Assembly: GCF_910592395.1 (NCBI RefSeq)
Contig: NC_088308.1
Location: 23,701,501 to 23,765,500, forward strand
Origin: Lineus longissimus
Taxonomy: Eukaryota > Nemertea > Pilidiophora > Heteronemertea > Lineidae
Direction: 5' to 3'
DNA length: 64,000 nt
Under the pieces are notes generated by a model that did no database searches, was not told the origin of the DNA, and was given only the letters and a program-made list of their open reading frames with translations. The stretch's first letter is position 1, and each line of letters opens with the position of its first letter. The translations under genes and the position numbers were made by a program. This document shows, piece after piece, positions 37,501-51,106 of the stretch.

Positions 37501-40429
37501 CAATACTTCTTGCACTTCAAATGGTTTGTCATCCTGTCCTTATGTGTCTGATTGGGTTGGGGTCGAATATCAGTCCAGACACTCACAAACCTGAGAAAAA
37601 CATCTGAAATATCTTTCTGAAGTTGCAAATTAAAAAGCCATTGATATGCCATTACTCATATTATTGGAGATCTCCCTTTTCATTTGGCGCACAATGTATA
37701 CAAGGTCATCATATTCCATGCACATGGCGTCAAATCTATGAGCAAAGGTTCACAGTTTTGCCATCAATATAGAAATCTCATTTGTGGCGAAAACTACAGA
37801 ATGGAAGGTCAAGTTAACTCAAGGTTTTCACCATTGGGAATCTTAAAAGAGTCCGCAGTCCTTTTGTCAAGTTCTTTAGCAAGTACGATGAGCAGTTTTC
37901 TTTTTAGGACTTACACGTTTTTGTGGTGAAGTGAACTAAAAGCTCTTTATACAGTCACTGCTCACAATTCAACATCTGTCAGACCTCCGAGACTGGCCAA
38001 TGTGATGACCACTTGGAATGAACCTGCCTGGGTCTAATGACCAACTCATCAACAAGAACAACATCTTATCCTTGGCCAGGTGCAATATGGGGAGAACTTC
38101 AGCAACATTTTAGTTTACTTTAGCTGGGGTTGTCTGTAGAAATTGTGATTCCATACAGGGATTTGTACAGAAGATTTGCAATGTCAGCCTGGAATCAACG
38201 CCCTGGTCATAGAACACCAGGCATGCCAGGAAGCATCTTGAGACCATATTGCCTCAGAGTTTATTTTGTTGATAGCCAGGCAAATCAATGACATACCATT
38301 TGTAATAGTATTACAATCAAACCAATATGCCACTACACTTGACTTAATGAAAGGATCCTGTCTCTCTCAGGTACAAAATAGGAATCTTTTGTTCAAGATC
38401 TGGCAGACAAGACATTAAAGTTTTTGTTTTTTATCATCAAGTTTCTCGACTGACATTTCATTTAGTGAGATACTTTTCAAAGATTCACATGACACACAAG
38501 ACTGCAGCTCAGCAGTGCTGAAAGTGATTTGGCTGGTCAGAGTAAAAGTTAGAATTAGGACTGGGCAAAGAAACCAAGCTATGGATTCCAGATCACAAGG
38601 TCAAAGGTCAATGATGAGTAAGCCTGGTTTAAGGTGTGGTCAGGACTTAGTTGGTCTAATCTGACTTGTGATCTAAAATCATATCCTTGGAGAAGGTAGG
38701 TAAACTAAGTTGCTTGCTGAGTGACATGATAAAAGTCATTTACACCTGGAGGGATACTGCTCCAACATTGATGATGTAATCATGATACATCACCAGCAAT
38801 GGTCAATTGGAAACATGTCATAATGAAGTCCTGATGTTGGTGGGGAATCTAGACTGAAGACAATTGAGAAGAGACTGCACAATTTCAGGCTACATTCAAA
38901 GACAAGATCAACACAGCTACAGCTTCTCACTTGCTCTGCTGGCCATCAACTTGACCCTTTCCTTTCACTGATGGCCTTTGCTGGACCAGGAATATGTGGC
39001 AAATGGCTGGATTTTTGGTACATAAATTGAGAAAAACCAGAGCAGCTCCTTCAACTCCCCTGATAACCCAGCTCTGATCCTCAGGACCAGGTACAAGGCC
39101 TCTTCAAGCCCTGATAAGCCAGACTAGAGTCCAGTTCATCCTGCCACCAGTTCAAACTAAGTTTGCTAATAAGACATGTTAGATGATTCAGTAGCAAGGT
39201 AAAATGAATTTTATGCCATTTTCCTGTCTGCGGCCACGGACCATGATAAGCTTGAGTTCTATACAAATCCCTGACCAATGCCAAACTTCCCAGAAGCATG
39301 ACTGGACTGAAACCGAAGATAGCTGAGAATAGGGCCAAGCATCCTTCAGAGATCATTGAGAAGATTCTTGGTCAATCAGACAATTATCACAGACATCATC
39401 TCACCAGGGGGCATGTTAACCCCTTATCATTCAGGGTAAAGAGTCTGGTCTGCCCTGTCGAGTGTTGTGGTTGAGATAACAAGGTTGTTATAGCATTAAT
39501 CAGGAATCTCTGTTAGCTGAGGAGGATCCATTAGTGTGAGAAAGAAGGGAGCCTACTCCGGGATAGAGTGGCTGGCTGTCAAGATGGTTCTGGAATAACA
39601 TCCAAAGCTTCATATAGGCAGAGGGTCGAGCACCTCTTGGAACCATACATGATAGGGGCTTCTCTAGATGGCTTTATCCTTCAATAGCAGTTGAGGCTTT
39701 GATCTTTTATCATCAGCACCAACTTGGAAAATCCTTTTTTTGGCTGAAGTGTCTTTCTTGCCTTCACAGCCTTCAATTGTAGACTGGAATATGTCGGTGT
39801 GACACAGCGACTTGCATGATCATGAACATCGCAATCTGACAACGTCTTTCTTACCTCTTTTCCAAAGCTGGAGAAAAACTATCAATAACCTGAAAGAAAT
39901 TTTGATGTTTCCGAGACAACCATCACCTTCCAATTACCAAGTGTGGAGAAACACATTTCTAATTTTTCTTCCAACTGAGGGAGACATCATGATCATTGTG
40001 AAGGAAATGACATCGGAATCGCACCAAAAATCCCAAAGATTAGGAGCACTACTTTTTCAACAAGTTCAAATAATCAAAGCAGGTGTATAACAGGTCCCAT
40101 TAGAATAATGTTTACTGTGGAAAAGAGATGAAATTGCCCTAGGTCACTGGAGGGGTCATGTCATCGCCATATCAGCTTGTCTGTGATTTCAACCATATGG
40201 CTGAGGCATGTTACAGCTGTTTTGCATCATGGATGGCTTCGTCTGCCAGGGACCATCTCAGAAGAACTGACTGCATGGAGAGATTGAACCTGCAATGTGA
40301 ATGCTTTACTACTGGAGTATTTTCTTGTACAGGAGCAGTAATGTCTGTACATAGGCTATATTGTGTCTCCTGTCTCTTTTTGGTAAACAACCTAGTTCTT
40401 CTCATTGAGTTAGAGTAAAGTAGAGTCAT

Positions 40430-40507
40430 GGAAATCAAAGGAAAAAGTACTTAAAATCAAAGGGTAAGTGGAAATCAAAGGGCAAAGTGATGGACATCAA
40501 AGGACTC
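40430..40507 (+). repeat. Degenerate minisatellite (AAATCAAAGG-containing)
   Basis: GAAATCAAAGG, AAAATCAAAGG, GAAATCAAAGG and GACATCAAAGG occur four times at spacings of about 22-26 bases. This is a small degenerate tandem array. Confidence 0.75.
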
Positions 40508-43103
40508 AGCAAGAGGAAGTTTCTCTAGTTTTTGATGTTTTTGAGTTCCTCCCTAAGGATGACACATGGATTCAGAAGAAGCCAGCTCCCCATACCTGGC
40601 CCAAGATGCAGGTCTACCTCAAAGCATCCTTATCTCCAGGTGATGTCATCACTATCTCCACCTGGGATTCAGGCAAGACAATGTCTTCCAAGAGAACAAG
40701 GCTGCTCAAAGAAACATCTAAACTACTTTGGGACAACATGGGGAGTTACTTGGTGTATGGGTTCCCAAACATCAATCTACTTGTCACAGATCCCCTTTGA
40801 TATAATCTTTGGTATATGGTATACCATGCTTTTAATGAGCTACCAATCAGCACATTGTATCAGAGGAAAAGCGACCATGATGTCTAACAATGTATGTCAT
40901 AACCAATCATCGTCTGCAACTATTTCTCAGCCAATTTTCACCCACAGAACATTTGGAGACAGCAGTCCATGGTACAGCATCCTGCAAGGGCAAGTATTTG
41001 GCCCCTAATTTCGACAAGGACCCTTCATAAGAAATGTCCCATCAACTCCAGAGGTTTGAAATCTAAGACAATGGTCACATTAAGTAAAGCTTCCGTTAGC
41101 AGGAAATTCACATATGAGACTCAAAGAAGCTGTCATTACGAGGCAACCGCCTTTTTGAAATTTGATGAGAATTTGGATGATTCATCAAACTTGACTTTGA
41201 AGTTAAATGGACGTAATTTCAAATTCATTGGGCACAATTTACACCATTGCAAGAGCTTATTTGAAGTCTGAAACTCTCAAAAAATCTTGACAGCATTTGA
41301 TATGCAAACTTTCCATTGTCTTCTTGTAATTAAGAACAATGGTGGGCCGTTTCTTGATTCAAATCAGAGTTCTTTGAGGCTGAGAGATAGGGAATTTGCA
41401 TCTAATTGCCTCTTTTCAAAGGTGATGGTTGCTTCAAACCCTGGCCAATTTCAAACCAATATGGAGCCGTGTTGGTATCGGTATTGAGACTGACATGACT
41501 GATCCTGTGGCCACATCCCGCCAGGAGGCACATTCACACGACTGGTTAAAGTCTTTAGGGTTGGTGAGTTTGAATAAAGACTTCAGGTTTTCCTATCGCT
41601 TTCCAGGCTTTTTTTTGTTCTGTTTTGGAAAAAGCTACCACTGCAATGATCTGTGCTCAAGTCCAACCACCTGATGTTTAGTAAAATGGCTAAACTGCAA
41701 TCCAGTCAAGTGGCACAATATATACAGGAACAGCTGGTGAGAACTTTCATCTTCATCACATCAAAGCTGCTCAACAACAAAATATTTGATTTGCTCAGAT
41801 GCTGGTTGGGTAGATACAAAGATATTCTGGGGTGCATCACAGACCGTGAAATTGAGAGCATATGATCATGCAACGAAAGAGCAGCCTGTTTGGGAAAACC
41901 CTTTGACGCACAATCTCTAATGAACGCAACATCCAACAGAGTAACTCTGAAATGTAACATGGTATGAAACATCCAGCAGAAAAGTATCTAGAATAACTTA
42001 GCATATGACAGGGGATGTTACTTCTGACTAGCATGCTATCAATATTCTGACAAGGCGACAATGAATTAACCATTGTTTTCACCTGACAAGTGTCTCTTAA
42101 TATGAGTCTTAGCGGATTAGAAAAGCCTCTTTCACAGACCAGTCCAATTCAACAACATTCTCCAAATGTCCCGGGGATGACACCAGTGGCAGTAACTCAA
42201 TATCATAATTGGACATCCCGACAAACCTGGGAAAATCTTTCAATCTTCACAACCAGACATAGAAGTCAAGGGGCCAAAGCGTTATTGTTATCACACACCC
42301 GGTCAGAACGATCTAAAAAGACCAAACTCACGCACCAACCGCTCAATTTTGCAGCTGAATTCACGAAACAAAAAGATTTTACACAAGAATTAGAAAATGT
42401 CAAGAAAATTTAATGCAACCTGACAGTGGATCCCATGACCCAGATTTTCTACAATAGCCCAGACCACGACATTGAGATTTGAATTTCATCTGCATATACC
42501 CTGGAGGGGGAGTTTCACATTAAATTATAACAAATACATTAGCCGGACTAAAGATTGTGGGCCGGCATGATCAAATTTCACCCCTGAACTAAACTCTGCT
42601 GCACACTCTGAATCAAATCTTCCTGGAAGAGTGTTGATCTATTTCAACTCAAAAAGGGCAAGATAAGCACAGTTCTCAAACACAAATTGTACATAAAACT
42701 AAGGTGAATTCTTGATTTCACTACGAATCCAATTGTGATAGACGGCATCTTCTGATATTTACCGAGTGTCTCACGGTTCAACAATTGCTTTAGAATCAGG
42801 AAGAAAGACCGTATTTGCTTAAAGAGTGTAATTCGTTACTGGATAAACAGCTAATGACAAGGTCTGTTTGAACTGATATTTCAGTGCTTTTGGAGTCTTT
42901 TACCGTTCAATCAATTACAAATCAACACAAGCTGGCATGAGAAGAGCAAGAACTTGAACATTTTATTCCAATGTAAGACCTTTATACTTTCACACTCGCA
43001 AGTATAATCAGAAGCCCTGTCTTCTGATATTTTTCAGTATCAGTTTGTACCCCTCAGGAAGAAGTCCCTGGCCCTTTACAGTAAGGTTTTATCCAGCTGA
43101 TCA

Positions 43104-43214
43104 TAAGCTCCATTCTGGGGAAATCGGGGGTTAAAGTTCGCTTCCCTAGCCGTGTTCAGGGCCCAGGGCCAGAGAAGCAAACATTAACCCCTGATTTCCT
43201 CAGGATGCATCTCA
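43104..43214 (+). other. Long imperfect hairpin, microRNA-precursor-like
   Basis: The 30-base arms 43115-43144 and 43174-43203 pair at 28 of 30 positions as plus-strand RNA (26 Watson-Crick, two G-U). Pairing continues outward for about 11 positions (8 paired) and inward for about five more pairs, leaving a terminal loop of some 15 bases. On the minus strand 27 of 30 core positions pair. Length, stem and small mismatches resemble a pri-microRNA, but an inverted-repeat transposon fragment is an alternative. The arms match no microRNA I recognise. Confidence 0.45.
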
Positions 43215-44148
43215 GTCTGGACCAAGAATACAGGTTAGTTCCACAACTATAGCCCAGGAAGCAGCACGAGTCTCACATTACCTGCCTGGGATCTGGAACT
43301 TAGTTCTTATCTTTATTGATCTCTCTAAAGCATTGTTAAATCTATCAGATTAACAAATCCAGCAATGTATCAACACCTTACATTGTAATTACTTAATAGA
43401 AGATCTCGAATCAGGTACAACTATCAAATAATATCTATGCAAATGCAAAAGTGCAAGCTGAGATTTTAGTTCTGTGCAATGTTAACTCGGAGGGCCAATA
43501 TTTCAGGTTTCTTTTCTTGGCCAATGTTCATAGTTAATAGAAACATGAACACACATGCCAACAGTTGAAGAAAAACGTGGTTTATAGACAAGTGTTTTTT
43601 AAGACAATACAATTCGAGGGAACAGAAGTCTTCTCTTATTCCCAGCAGGAACTTGTGTGAAAAAAAAACACAGCAAACTTATCATATCAAGATAACATAA
43701 TCAAGTCTTGTCTTCAGATTAAAAAAAATCCTTTTGGTTTTATTTCAAATCTCAAATATGACAAGACAATGTCAGCAATAATCCCAGTTAAACAAACAGA
43801 AAATTTAAATTGCTGAAGTAACACTGATTATACTTTGTATTATAAGCTTCATGTAGCTACTGAGTCCTTACGTTCACACAATTTATACCAACAAAAATTA
43901 ATCATACATTTGACCACTAACAAATTATTAACACCGACTTAACACCAGTAAGTCTAAAACCTTAATAAACTTTCATGGTTCACATTTCAAAGTTATTTGT
44001 TCACCGCCAAAGAAAAAGGTTGGGGAGGGAGATTTTATGACATGTTATGGGTCCCTTATTCCCTAATCCCTTTTGACTTTGTACCCTTGGCTTTGTTGTT
44101 TACCATGCCATTAAACAAGAGAGGCCTTTAGCCCCTCAAGAGTATGAA

Positions 44149-44175
44149 AATATTCATGAATATTATATTCATGAA
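44149..44175. repeat. Palindrome with direct repeat
   Basis: AATATTCATGAATATT (44149-44164) is a perfect 16-bp palindrome. TATTCATGAA from it is repeated at 44166-44175. Confidence 0.8.
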
Positions 44176-47100
44176 GTCTGAAATAAGGGGCAAGGGTCCC
44201 AAACAGTATTGATATATCTACTCCTTTGTATATACATATCACTTAGCAAGTACATGATTGTATGTACACCAAAATACATTGTGTCACAAAAAAGGGCAAC
44301 AATACAATTTCATTTACATGTAGGTCGTGTAGCCATTATATCAAAAGGGATATCTGGCAATTGAGTTTTTCAGCGCTTGGTTCACCCTCACTGATGCAGC
44401 TTTCACCAGCAATCACAACTGGCTACCAACCACTTGTTGTCAGCAGTTGGCGTTGTCAATGTGTTGTTTGATTTCACTGCGGTCATGGACCCATGTGATA
44501 TATTCTCACCAAGGGAAATCAAAGGCACATAGCAGATGAGATAAACAAGATAAATGTGGGGGACAGAATGAAAACATCTTTATCTCCTGCTGTTGGGCTA
44601 CTCATCTGTTACACTGGTTGCCTAATGTTGGATGTTTTGGTCGATGATGATGAGTCCCTGACTGATGCTGGCGATTCTGCTGGGACGGGATAAAACACTT
44701 GACTGACTTGTGATATCAGGACATTATTTGGTGATTCACTGTCTAGAAAAGGAGCAATCTGTTGGTAAGAACAGAAAGGCAACCACAAGAATGACTATCT
44801 TGGTATACACATATGATGTCAATAAAGAATCCCCAAGTCAAGTATCAGAAAGTCCTTATTTCGGTACCTTAAACATTTAAATTCCATTGTTGACAACTTC
44901 GTTAGCAATTCATGTCATGGGATCATGATATCTCAATTTTTCTAGATAAATTATACTGTAATAGGAATTTAATGTCTGGACTAATCCGGATTGTCCATAA
45001 CAAAGTCGAGACTTATTCCAATAAGCTGGGTACCTGCAATACTATATCCTGTATGCTGATAAGATATCAACAGAAATGACAGTATAGAAGAAAGGTAAAT
45101 AAGAAATTTGTATCAGGTCAACAAACATGAACAATTCTAAGGCAAAATATGTTTTGAAATGTAATTGAAAAAATTCTCAATGTGACCTTAGAACAGGCAT
45201 GGAGAGCTAAGATGGATGAACTTGACTATTCACTCACATCTGATGAAACAGTTTATTCCCACGATTGTTCTGAACAGCACCTAATTCGGGGACCGTTACC
45301 AGGAGGGTGATGGACAACCTCAGGACACCACTGGACCATAGAATGAGCCAATTAACAGTATCTGGGTAGGAAATCTCAAGAATGTTGGTCATTTTCTTTA
45401 CTCAAAGTGATAAATATTGTGCAATATGGCCAAAACTGTCAACACCCCTGTAACATTCCAATCCAACCGACCGAAAGGATCCAAAATTAGGTACCCCAGC
45501 AGGACATCAGGCAATCTCCCTTACCAGTGGACCATGGATACTGGGAATAGCAGACAAGATTGGATGATTGTCCACTTCAGGAGTCTAGACCGTTACATAG
45601 AGAGATTAGGTTGAGTTCACCACCCAGGGATGAGGTCTTGACTGTACATTTGCAAAAGAACACTGTATCATATAAATGTATTGCAGGATTTCTCCAACTT
45701 GGGATGGACTCGAAACTTTCCACCAAGACAAAAGTCCCTTAAGCATTGTCATTATCAATTACTGATCTGATCTGATTCAGTTTAGAGCAAGACACAGCAT
45801 CTGTTCAGCAAGAGGGGACAAGGAATTACCGGGGTAGCTTTTTGATCAGGTAGCCATTTTTAGTCCCAAGGGGCAGAAACAGCAAGTCAAAAAGAGCATC
45901 ACTCCGTGTCCTTTCATCTGAAGCAGTTCAAAGACAACGGTTGTGTTCTCTGACAGAATTTCTAATAGCAAAGACGATTTGTAAAGACTCCAAATTATTT
46001 ATTCATACAGCCTAGTCATACAGACAGAGGGCGATCTGCAGAGAGTTCACCCTGACCTATCAGCCTATTTCACTCAAGACGTACTGCCTGCGAGAACATT
46101 TTCATGCACAGAAGATGGCTCTGTCATGATCCCAGGTTCATGATGAAATAAGAAAACTATTACTCCGGATGTAGGCTGTAGAGTCTCTGTCTCAGAAAGA
46201 CTACCGTCATTTCCATTTGAAAAACAGCCTCAGAAGTCAAAGTAGATGTGCTGTTTACTTTTAGCAATGGTTCATGAGTTTTTTCAAGAAAAAAATCCAT
46301 GAAGCGCAAGTGGCCCGGAAGAGCAAGTTGGACAGCCACCAATAAATAACCCCCAATTCTAACTGCTCTAGAACGCAAAGAAACTATCTGTTGCACTTGA
46401 GAAGTGAGGCCTGGACAATCTCACCCAAACAAATATTGTCAACAAGGTTCTGGGTCGCTGCTAGCTTCAGGTTGTCAAGGATTGAAAAAGTATTGATGGT
46501 GACGGGACACAACACAATCTTTTACTGATGAATTATACACTCCATCTCTAATTTTCATGACCACAGACAGACCAAGACAACGAGTCCAGTATTTTGATAA
46601 TGATTCATGATCCTGACTCTTTTGGACATGAAGAAAGGCAAGAGATGGGTTAGGTTTGTGAAATCTCCAAATGGCTAGTGTAGGTTTCTGTCCAAATGGT
46701 TATTGAAAAGCCGGTGGATGGCACAAAGATGTTCAGCTGCTGCCTGTGCAACCACCACAATGTCATCCAACTCCAGATGGGCCCTCTACATGCCCCAGGC
46801 AAAAGACAATGAACTTGACCATTCATCCAATCATTTTCGTTCAAAGTCATCTCAGAGGCAATATAGTTAGATAATAGGAAAAAGCAAGCGTCTTTGACAA
46901 AAGATACTTCTTGGGTAATTATACAATATTTTTCATATTCTGACACCACAAGGCCATCCTTCAATGTTACAACCTACAGGCAACACAGACTATATTCATA
47001 TGAAAATTCGCTACCTGCACTTCATAAAATTTCCTATTGGCTCCTTTTATTGGACGAAAATAGTGACAATTTATCGTCAGTGGTTATCATTGGACATAAC

Positions 47101-50100
47101 CCGGGCCAGCTCATCACAAAACATTTTTGGACGAATGGTTCCTTTGTACGGAGGGGAAACCTTTCTCTCCCATGTCATTGATTTGACGGAGGATGCCCGC
47201 TGGCTGCGGATCTGAATACACGCTGCACAATGGTGCCTGCAATATATGGTCAACAAAGTGCCTCTTCTGCCTGTAAATTTCAAAGTCAAGAGGCTCCGGT
47301 AACCACCCGCTAAAGAGACTTACTGAACTGGAACTGAGTGCCATTAGTCTTGTGTAGGGTCTTGTTTGCAGAGTGAATCAAATGGGAATAAACTCTTTAG
47401 GGAACATTTCACTGACAAGATATTTCACATTCTCATATTCATCATGAAATGCGGAGAGTTAGAGCTGTGTCGGGTGCATTTTTGATCCAATATAATTGGT
47501 TCAGTGACAAATGACAGAGTACATTGCCAGTTCGGGTACCAGCAACCACAGGCCTTGAATAGCCGCAGTGCTGTGTGGAGGATATCCCCAACTTGGCTGT
47601 ATTGACTCCAATGAATGACTTTTTAAAAAAAAATTGAGCCACACAGTTACTCAAGACATCAGCAGGGTCACTTGGACCCAAAGATGAGATGAAACCATTG
47701 GGTATCCAGGTGGCCCCTTGAACCATTGTCAAGTACATCCTAATCAAAGAAGTGGTGTCAAGTACATTGTGTCGATTAACCATTAGCTTTTACAAATGAT
47801 TTATGCCTCAAAACATTAATGCAATATTTGTCCTCGAACAGTCACAAATCATATTGATATCATTACAGAAATTTATGACCATTTAACAAGTCTTGCTCTA
47901 AAGGAGTGTAAATTACTCAAGATATCTGTTCAGTGCTTGATCAGCCTCTACCGCCTTACAATCTTGAGCAAGTCACTTTTAACTGTATCTAATAAACCCT
48001 TCAAAAGGATGAGTGATTGTTCAGTTGTTCATCAAATGTTAATGCAATGCACCGGTATAGTTCTGAAGAAGGAGTCAACTTTGCTCTTGTAATGGTTCAC
48101 TTGGTTCCTTAGTCTAATACATCTTTGGCTCAGGTACTTTTTTGTACTACAAAGTTTTAAAGAGAGCACTTACTTTATTGCAAAGATTTCAAGAGAAAAT
48201 TGCTTCTAAAAGCTTGGCCAGCTAATACACAATTTGGCTGAGGATGTCGACTGGCTCCAGCGAGTCCAGACCACACTGAACCAGGGAGCCATACATCCAC
48301 CACATCTGTCCGATGTCTTCAATAACCAGCCAACAGAGGAATCAAGATTCATGCAGAATTCACATTCTAGACTGGGCAGAGAACCTGATCTTAGGGTAGG
48401 ATAGCAAACCGTCAGAAGTAGTCAATCTGAGGAATTCAATCAAAGTCATGACTAGCTCTAGCGCCTGTATTTTCAATATAATTCAGATGTGAGTTTTAAC
48501 ACTTTCTGAAACATTGGTATTATCAAGTGTAAGTAAAATTTTGTTTGGTCGGCAGTGTGATTTTCTCACTCCGACATTAAGCTGAGTAAAGATACCAACT
48601 CAAATTGAAGTAAATGGAACTACACCACATGACATTTCATGTTTTACCTTGTAAGAATTGTACGGAGTAACCTCAATTGCATGAAAAACATTGAAATGAC
48701 AATCGTTCCAGATGAGTGACTGTTTTAAAATAACTGATTCATCAAGGAATTAAGCATCAAAATTTAATGAGAGCAATATGATGGGCTTGCCACGAGACAA
48801 TGAGATTGTCAATCAAACCAAAATCATATTCCTGAATGCCATTTCATACTCATAGTTCAATCTAACAAGTTCTCCTCTAATATTTTGACCAATTATAGTT
48901 TGTCAACAGTGGGATGGGTCACATGCAGGAGCTGATGTCAACAATATGATTCATATCACTTACATAACAAATATCACTTCACTCTCAGCAAGAAAATGAA
49001 GATGTCATTGACACACATATACTGTCAAGTCATACTAAGAAACAGCCCATCTTTACACCAACCCTTAGGTCAACACTGCATAAGGTAAATGTTACAGATA
49101 AAGAGTTTCTGAAGTGTGATGTCCTGACACCATTGGTGATGTCACAGAGATAATTTCCAAGCTCTTACATAATACACATTATCTTGTTGCACATGCAACA
49201 ATGCAACATGACATAAAGGTTGGAACGTGTGTTAAGTCAGCTGCTAATTAAAGATCTAATGGCTATCCTGGCTATCCTCAGGTCTTATTAATCAGCAGTG
49301 CATTACACAACAACGCGTAAGTAGAAAAGGGTGATAATTTTCTCTCAACAGATTTGCAGGTGATACTACAAAATATCAGGGTGCCAACCAAAAAGTGCTA
49401 TAAGGGATGGTAATATGACACAATGTTGGGACATATATTCCACCCATCGATGATAATATTATGTAACATTGAAACGGCACCCACACCTTTATTGAGGACA
49501 GAAAAAATGTGGTGAAAATCATACACAACAGATCATCAATAATTCTGGTTTAATCTGTCATTACATCAGGTGACCAAACGTGTGAAGTTACTCGAAAAAC
49601 TGCTAAGGACACTAAGCAACAAGGTGTTAATAGGCCGAATAATAGAACTAATGTTACCATTATATAGTGAGTGACAACTTCATTTGCGAGGCCTTTCAAG
49701 TAAGATCACCAGAGCCAAATAGCCCAATGATTATATGTATATTACATATATAGCCATTGATTAAATGAAGAGGAGTTAATGAGGCAAAATAATCAAGCAA
49801 ACGAGTAAACATCGCCGTTATGTTTCATGATGAGTGACATATCTTTTCAGAAAATCAACAGGAGCTTTTTTTGCAGGGTTTTTGCTGTGGATGTCAAGAG
49901 GTAACCTAAAAAAAGCATGTTACATGATTGTCATCGCGACATGCTTATTTAATGGTGTATAAGAGGTTTCCGCTTTTTCCAGAATTCTGCCATGCTGGAA
50001 ATTTTGCCATGGTTTTTATTCCTGGGAAAATGTACACACTCTGAGATTCATGATAATTTGCAGGCAGCGAAATGAGTTTTATACTTTATGTTCTTCTGAA

Positions 50101-51007
50101 ATCACAGATCGACTAAAACTTTTCAACTATAAGATGATTAATCAACCAATTTCCTGACATTCCTTTCACCTGAACGACACCAAAGTTATGTAACTCTTAG
50201 AACAATAGAACAAATGGTTCAAAATTCATATAAACGTTATCAGTTTCCTCCACGCTTAGGTCATAAATCTTCCTCTAATTCCATCCGAACGTGTGGCCTA
50301 ATAAAATATCACGCTGAATCAATGACAGAATCAACTCTTCTATTGAATAAAATCACCGACGCTGAAAATAAATTTTGAAGTCACGCAATAAAATGATCAT
50401 TACATATTAACAACCTAAGCAACGATTAAATTATTTTCACACTTTTTGTGATTTGGCTCATAATTGGTGAGAAACCATTCAAATCCATAAAATTTTGAAA
50501 TGAAGTGTCATATACACCTCATTTACCGCTAAATGCATCAATCTTTTTTTGCAACTAAAAGTGTGAAATTGTTCGTTCATTAGCAGTAACTTATATATTA
50601 TTCAAGAATTATGTCCAGATTCTGCGCTTTGTACCAGTTCCATCAGAGCAAGGGAGAAGTTCTATATTTTACTGCATGACAGTTATATTGACTGCCCATA
50701 TGTTTTGCACCTTTTTGAATGATCAATTGATGGCATTTTCAGGAAAACAATATAAAATATTCACAGCACAGCTACATTTGTTTTAATAATGACCAACATA
50801 GCTTTTTTCATCAGTCTCTTGTCCTTATTCGATGGGGCAATCGGCAATATTATGAAATTTTGTGTTTCCTTCATTTGACCATAATTTAAAGTGCTTTTTG
50901 GTCACTTTGCTGGAAACATTAGTTCTTTCCTATGAATTCATGCAAGGTCATGTGGACAAGAGTCTTGAAGAGCTTACAAAGAGTAACTTTACGCCAAATA
51001 CAGACCC

Positions 51008-51106
51008 AGGGCTAGCAACACTCTTACATAAGTGTTCATAAGTGTTTATGCCCTTCAGTTAGTGTAGCCCTCAAGAAGTTAACCACACACATTTAAGGGC
51101 CCTTAA
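51008..51106. other. Bulged hairpin followed by a 14-bp palindrome
   Basis: AGGGCTA...CACT (51008-51014, 51019-51022) pairs with AGTGTAGCCCT (51061-51071), leaving a 4-base bulge. Between the arms CATAAGTGTT is directly repeated. TTAAGGGCCCTTAA at 51093-51106 is a perfect palindrome. Confidence 0.5.

Noticed and set aside
40468-41008. Overlapping plus-strand open frames of 110 and 158 codons
   Set aside because: They are in different frames, start in a degenerate repeat, show no domain or splice context, and their residue composition looks like translated non-coding DNA.
47442-47783. 113-codon minus-strand open frame considered as a BEL/Pao retrotransposon piece
   Set aside because: No integrase or protease motif could be identified, and the similarity was only a vague impression of residue composition.
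48210-48404. 64-codon stop-to-stop plus-strand segment reading AEDVDWLQRVQTTLNQG
   Set aside because: It looks protein-like but has no start, no clear splice sites and no recognised family. This length is common by chance.
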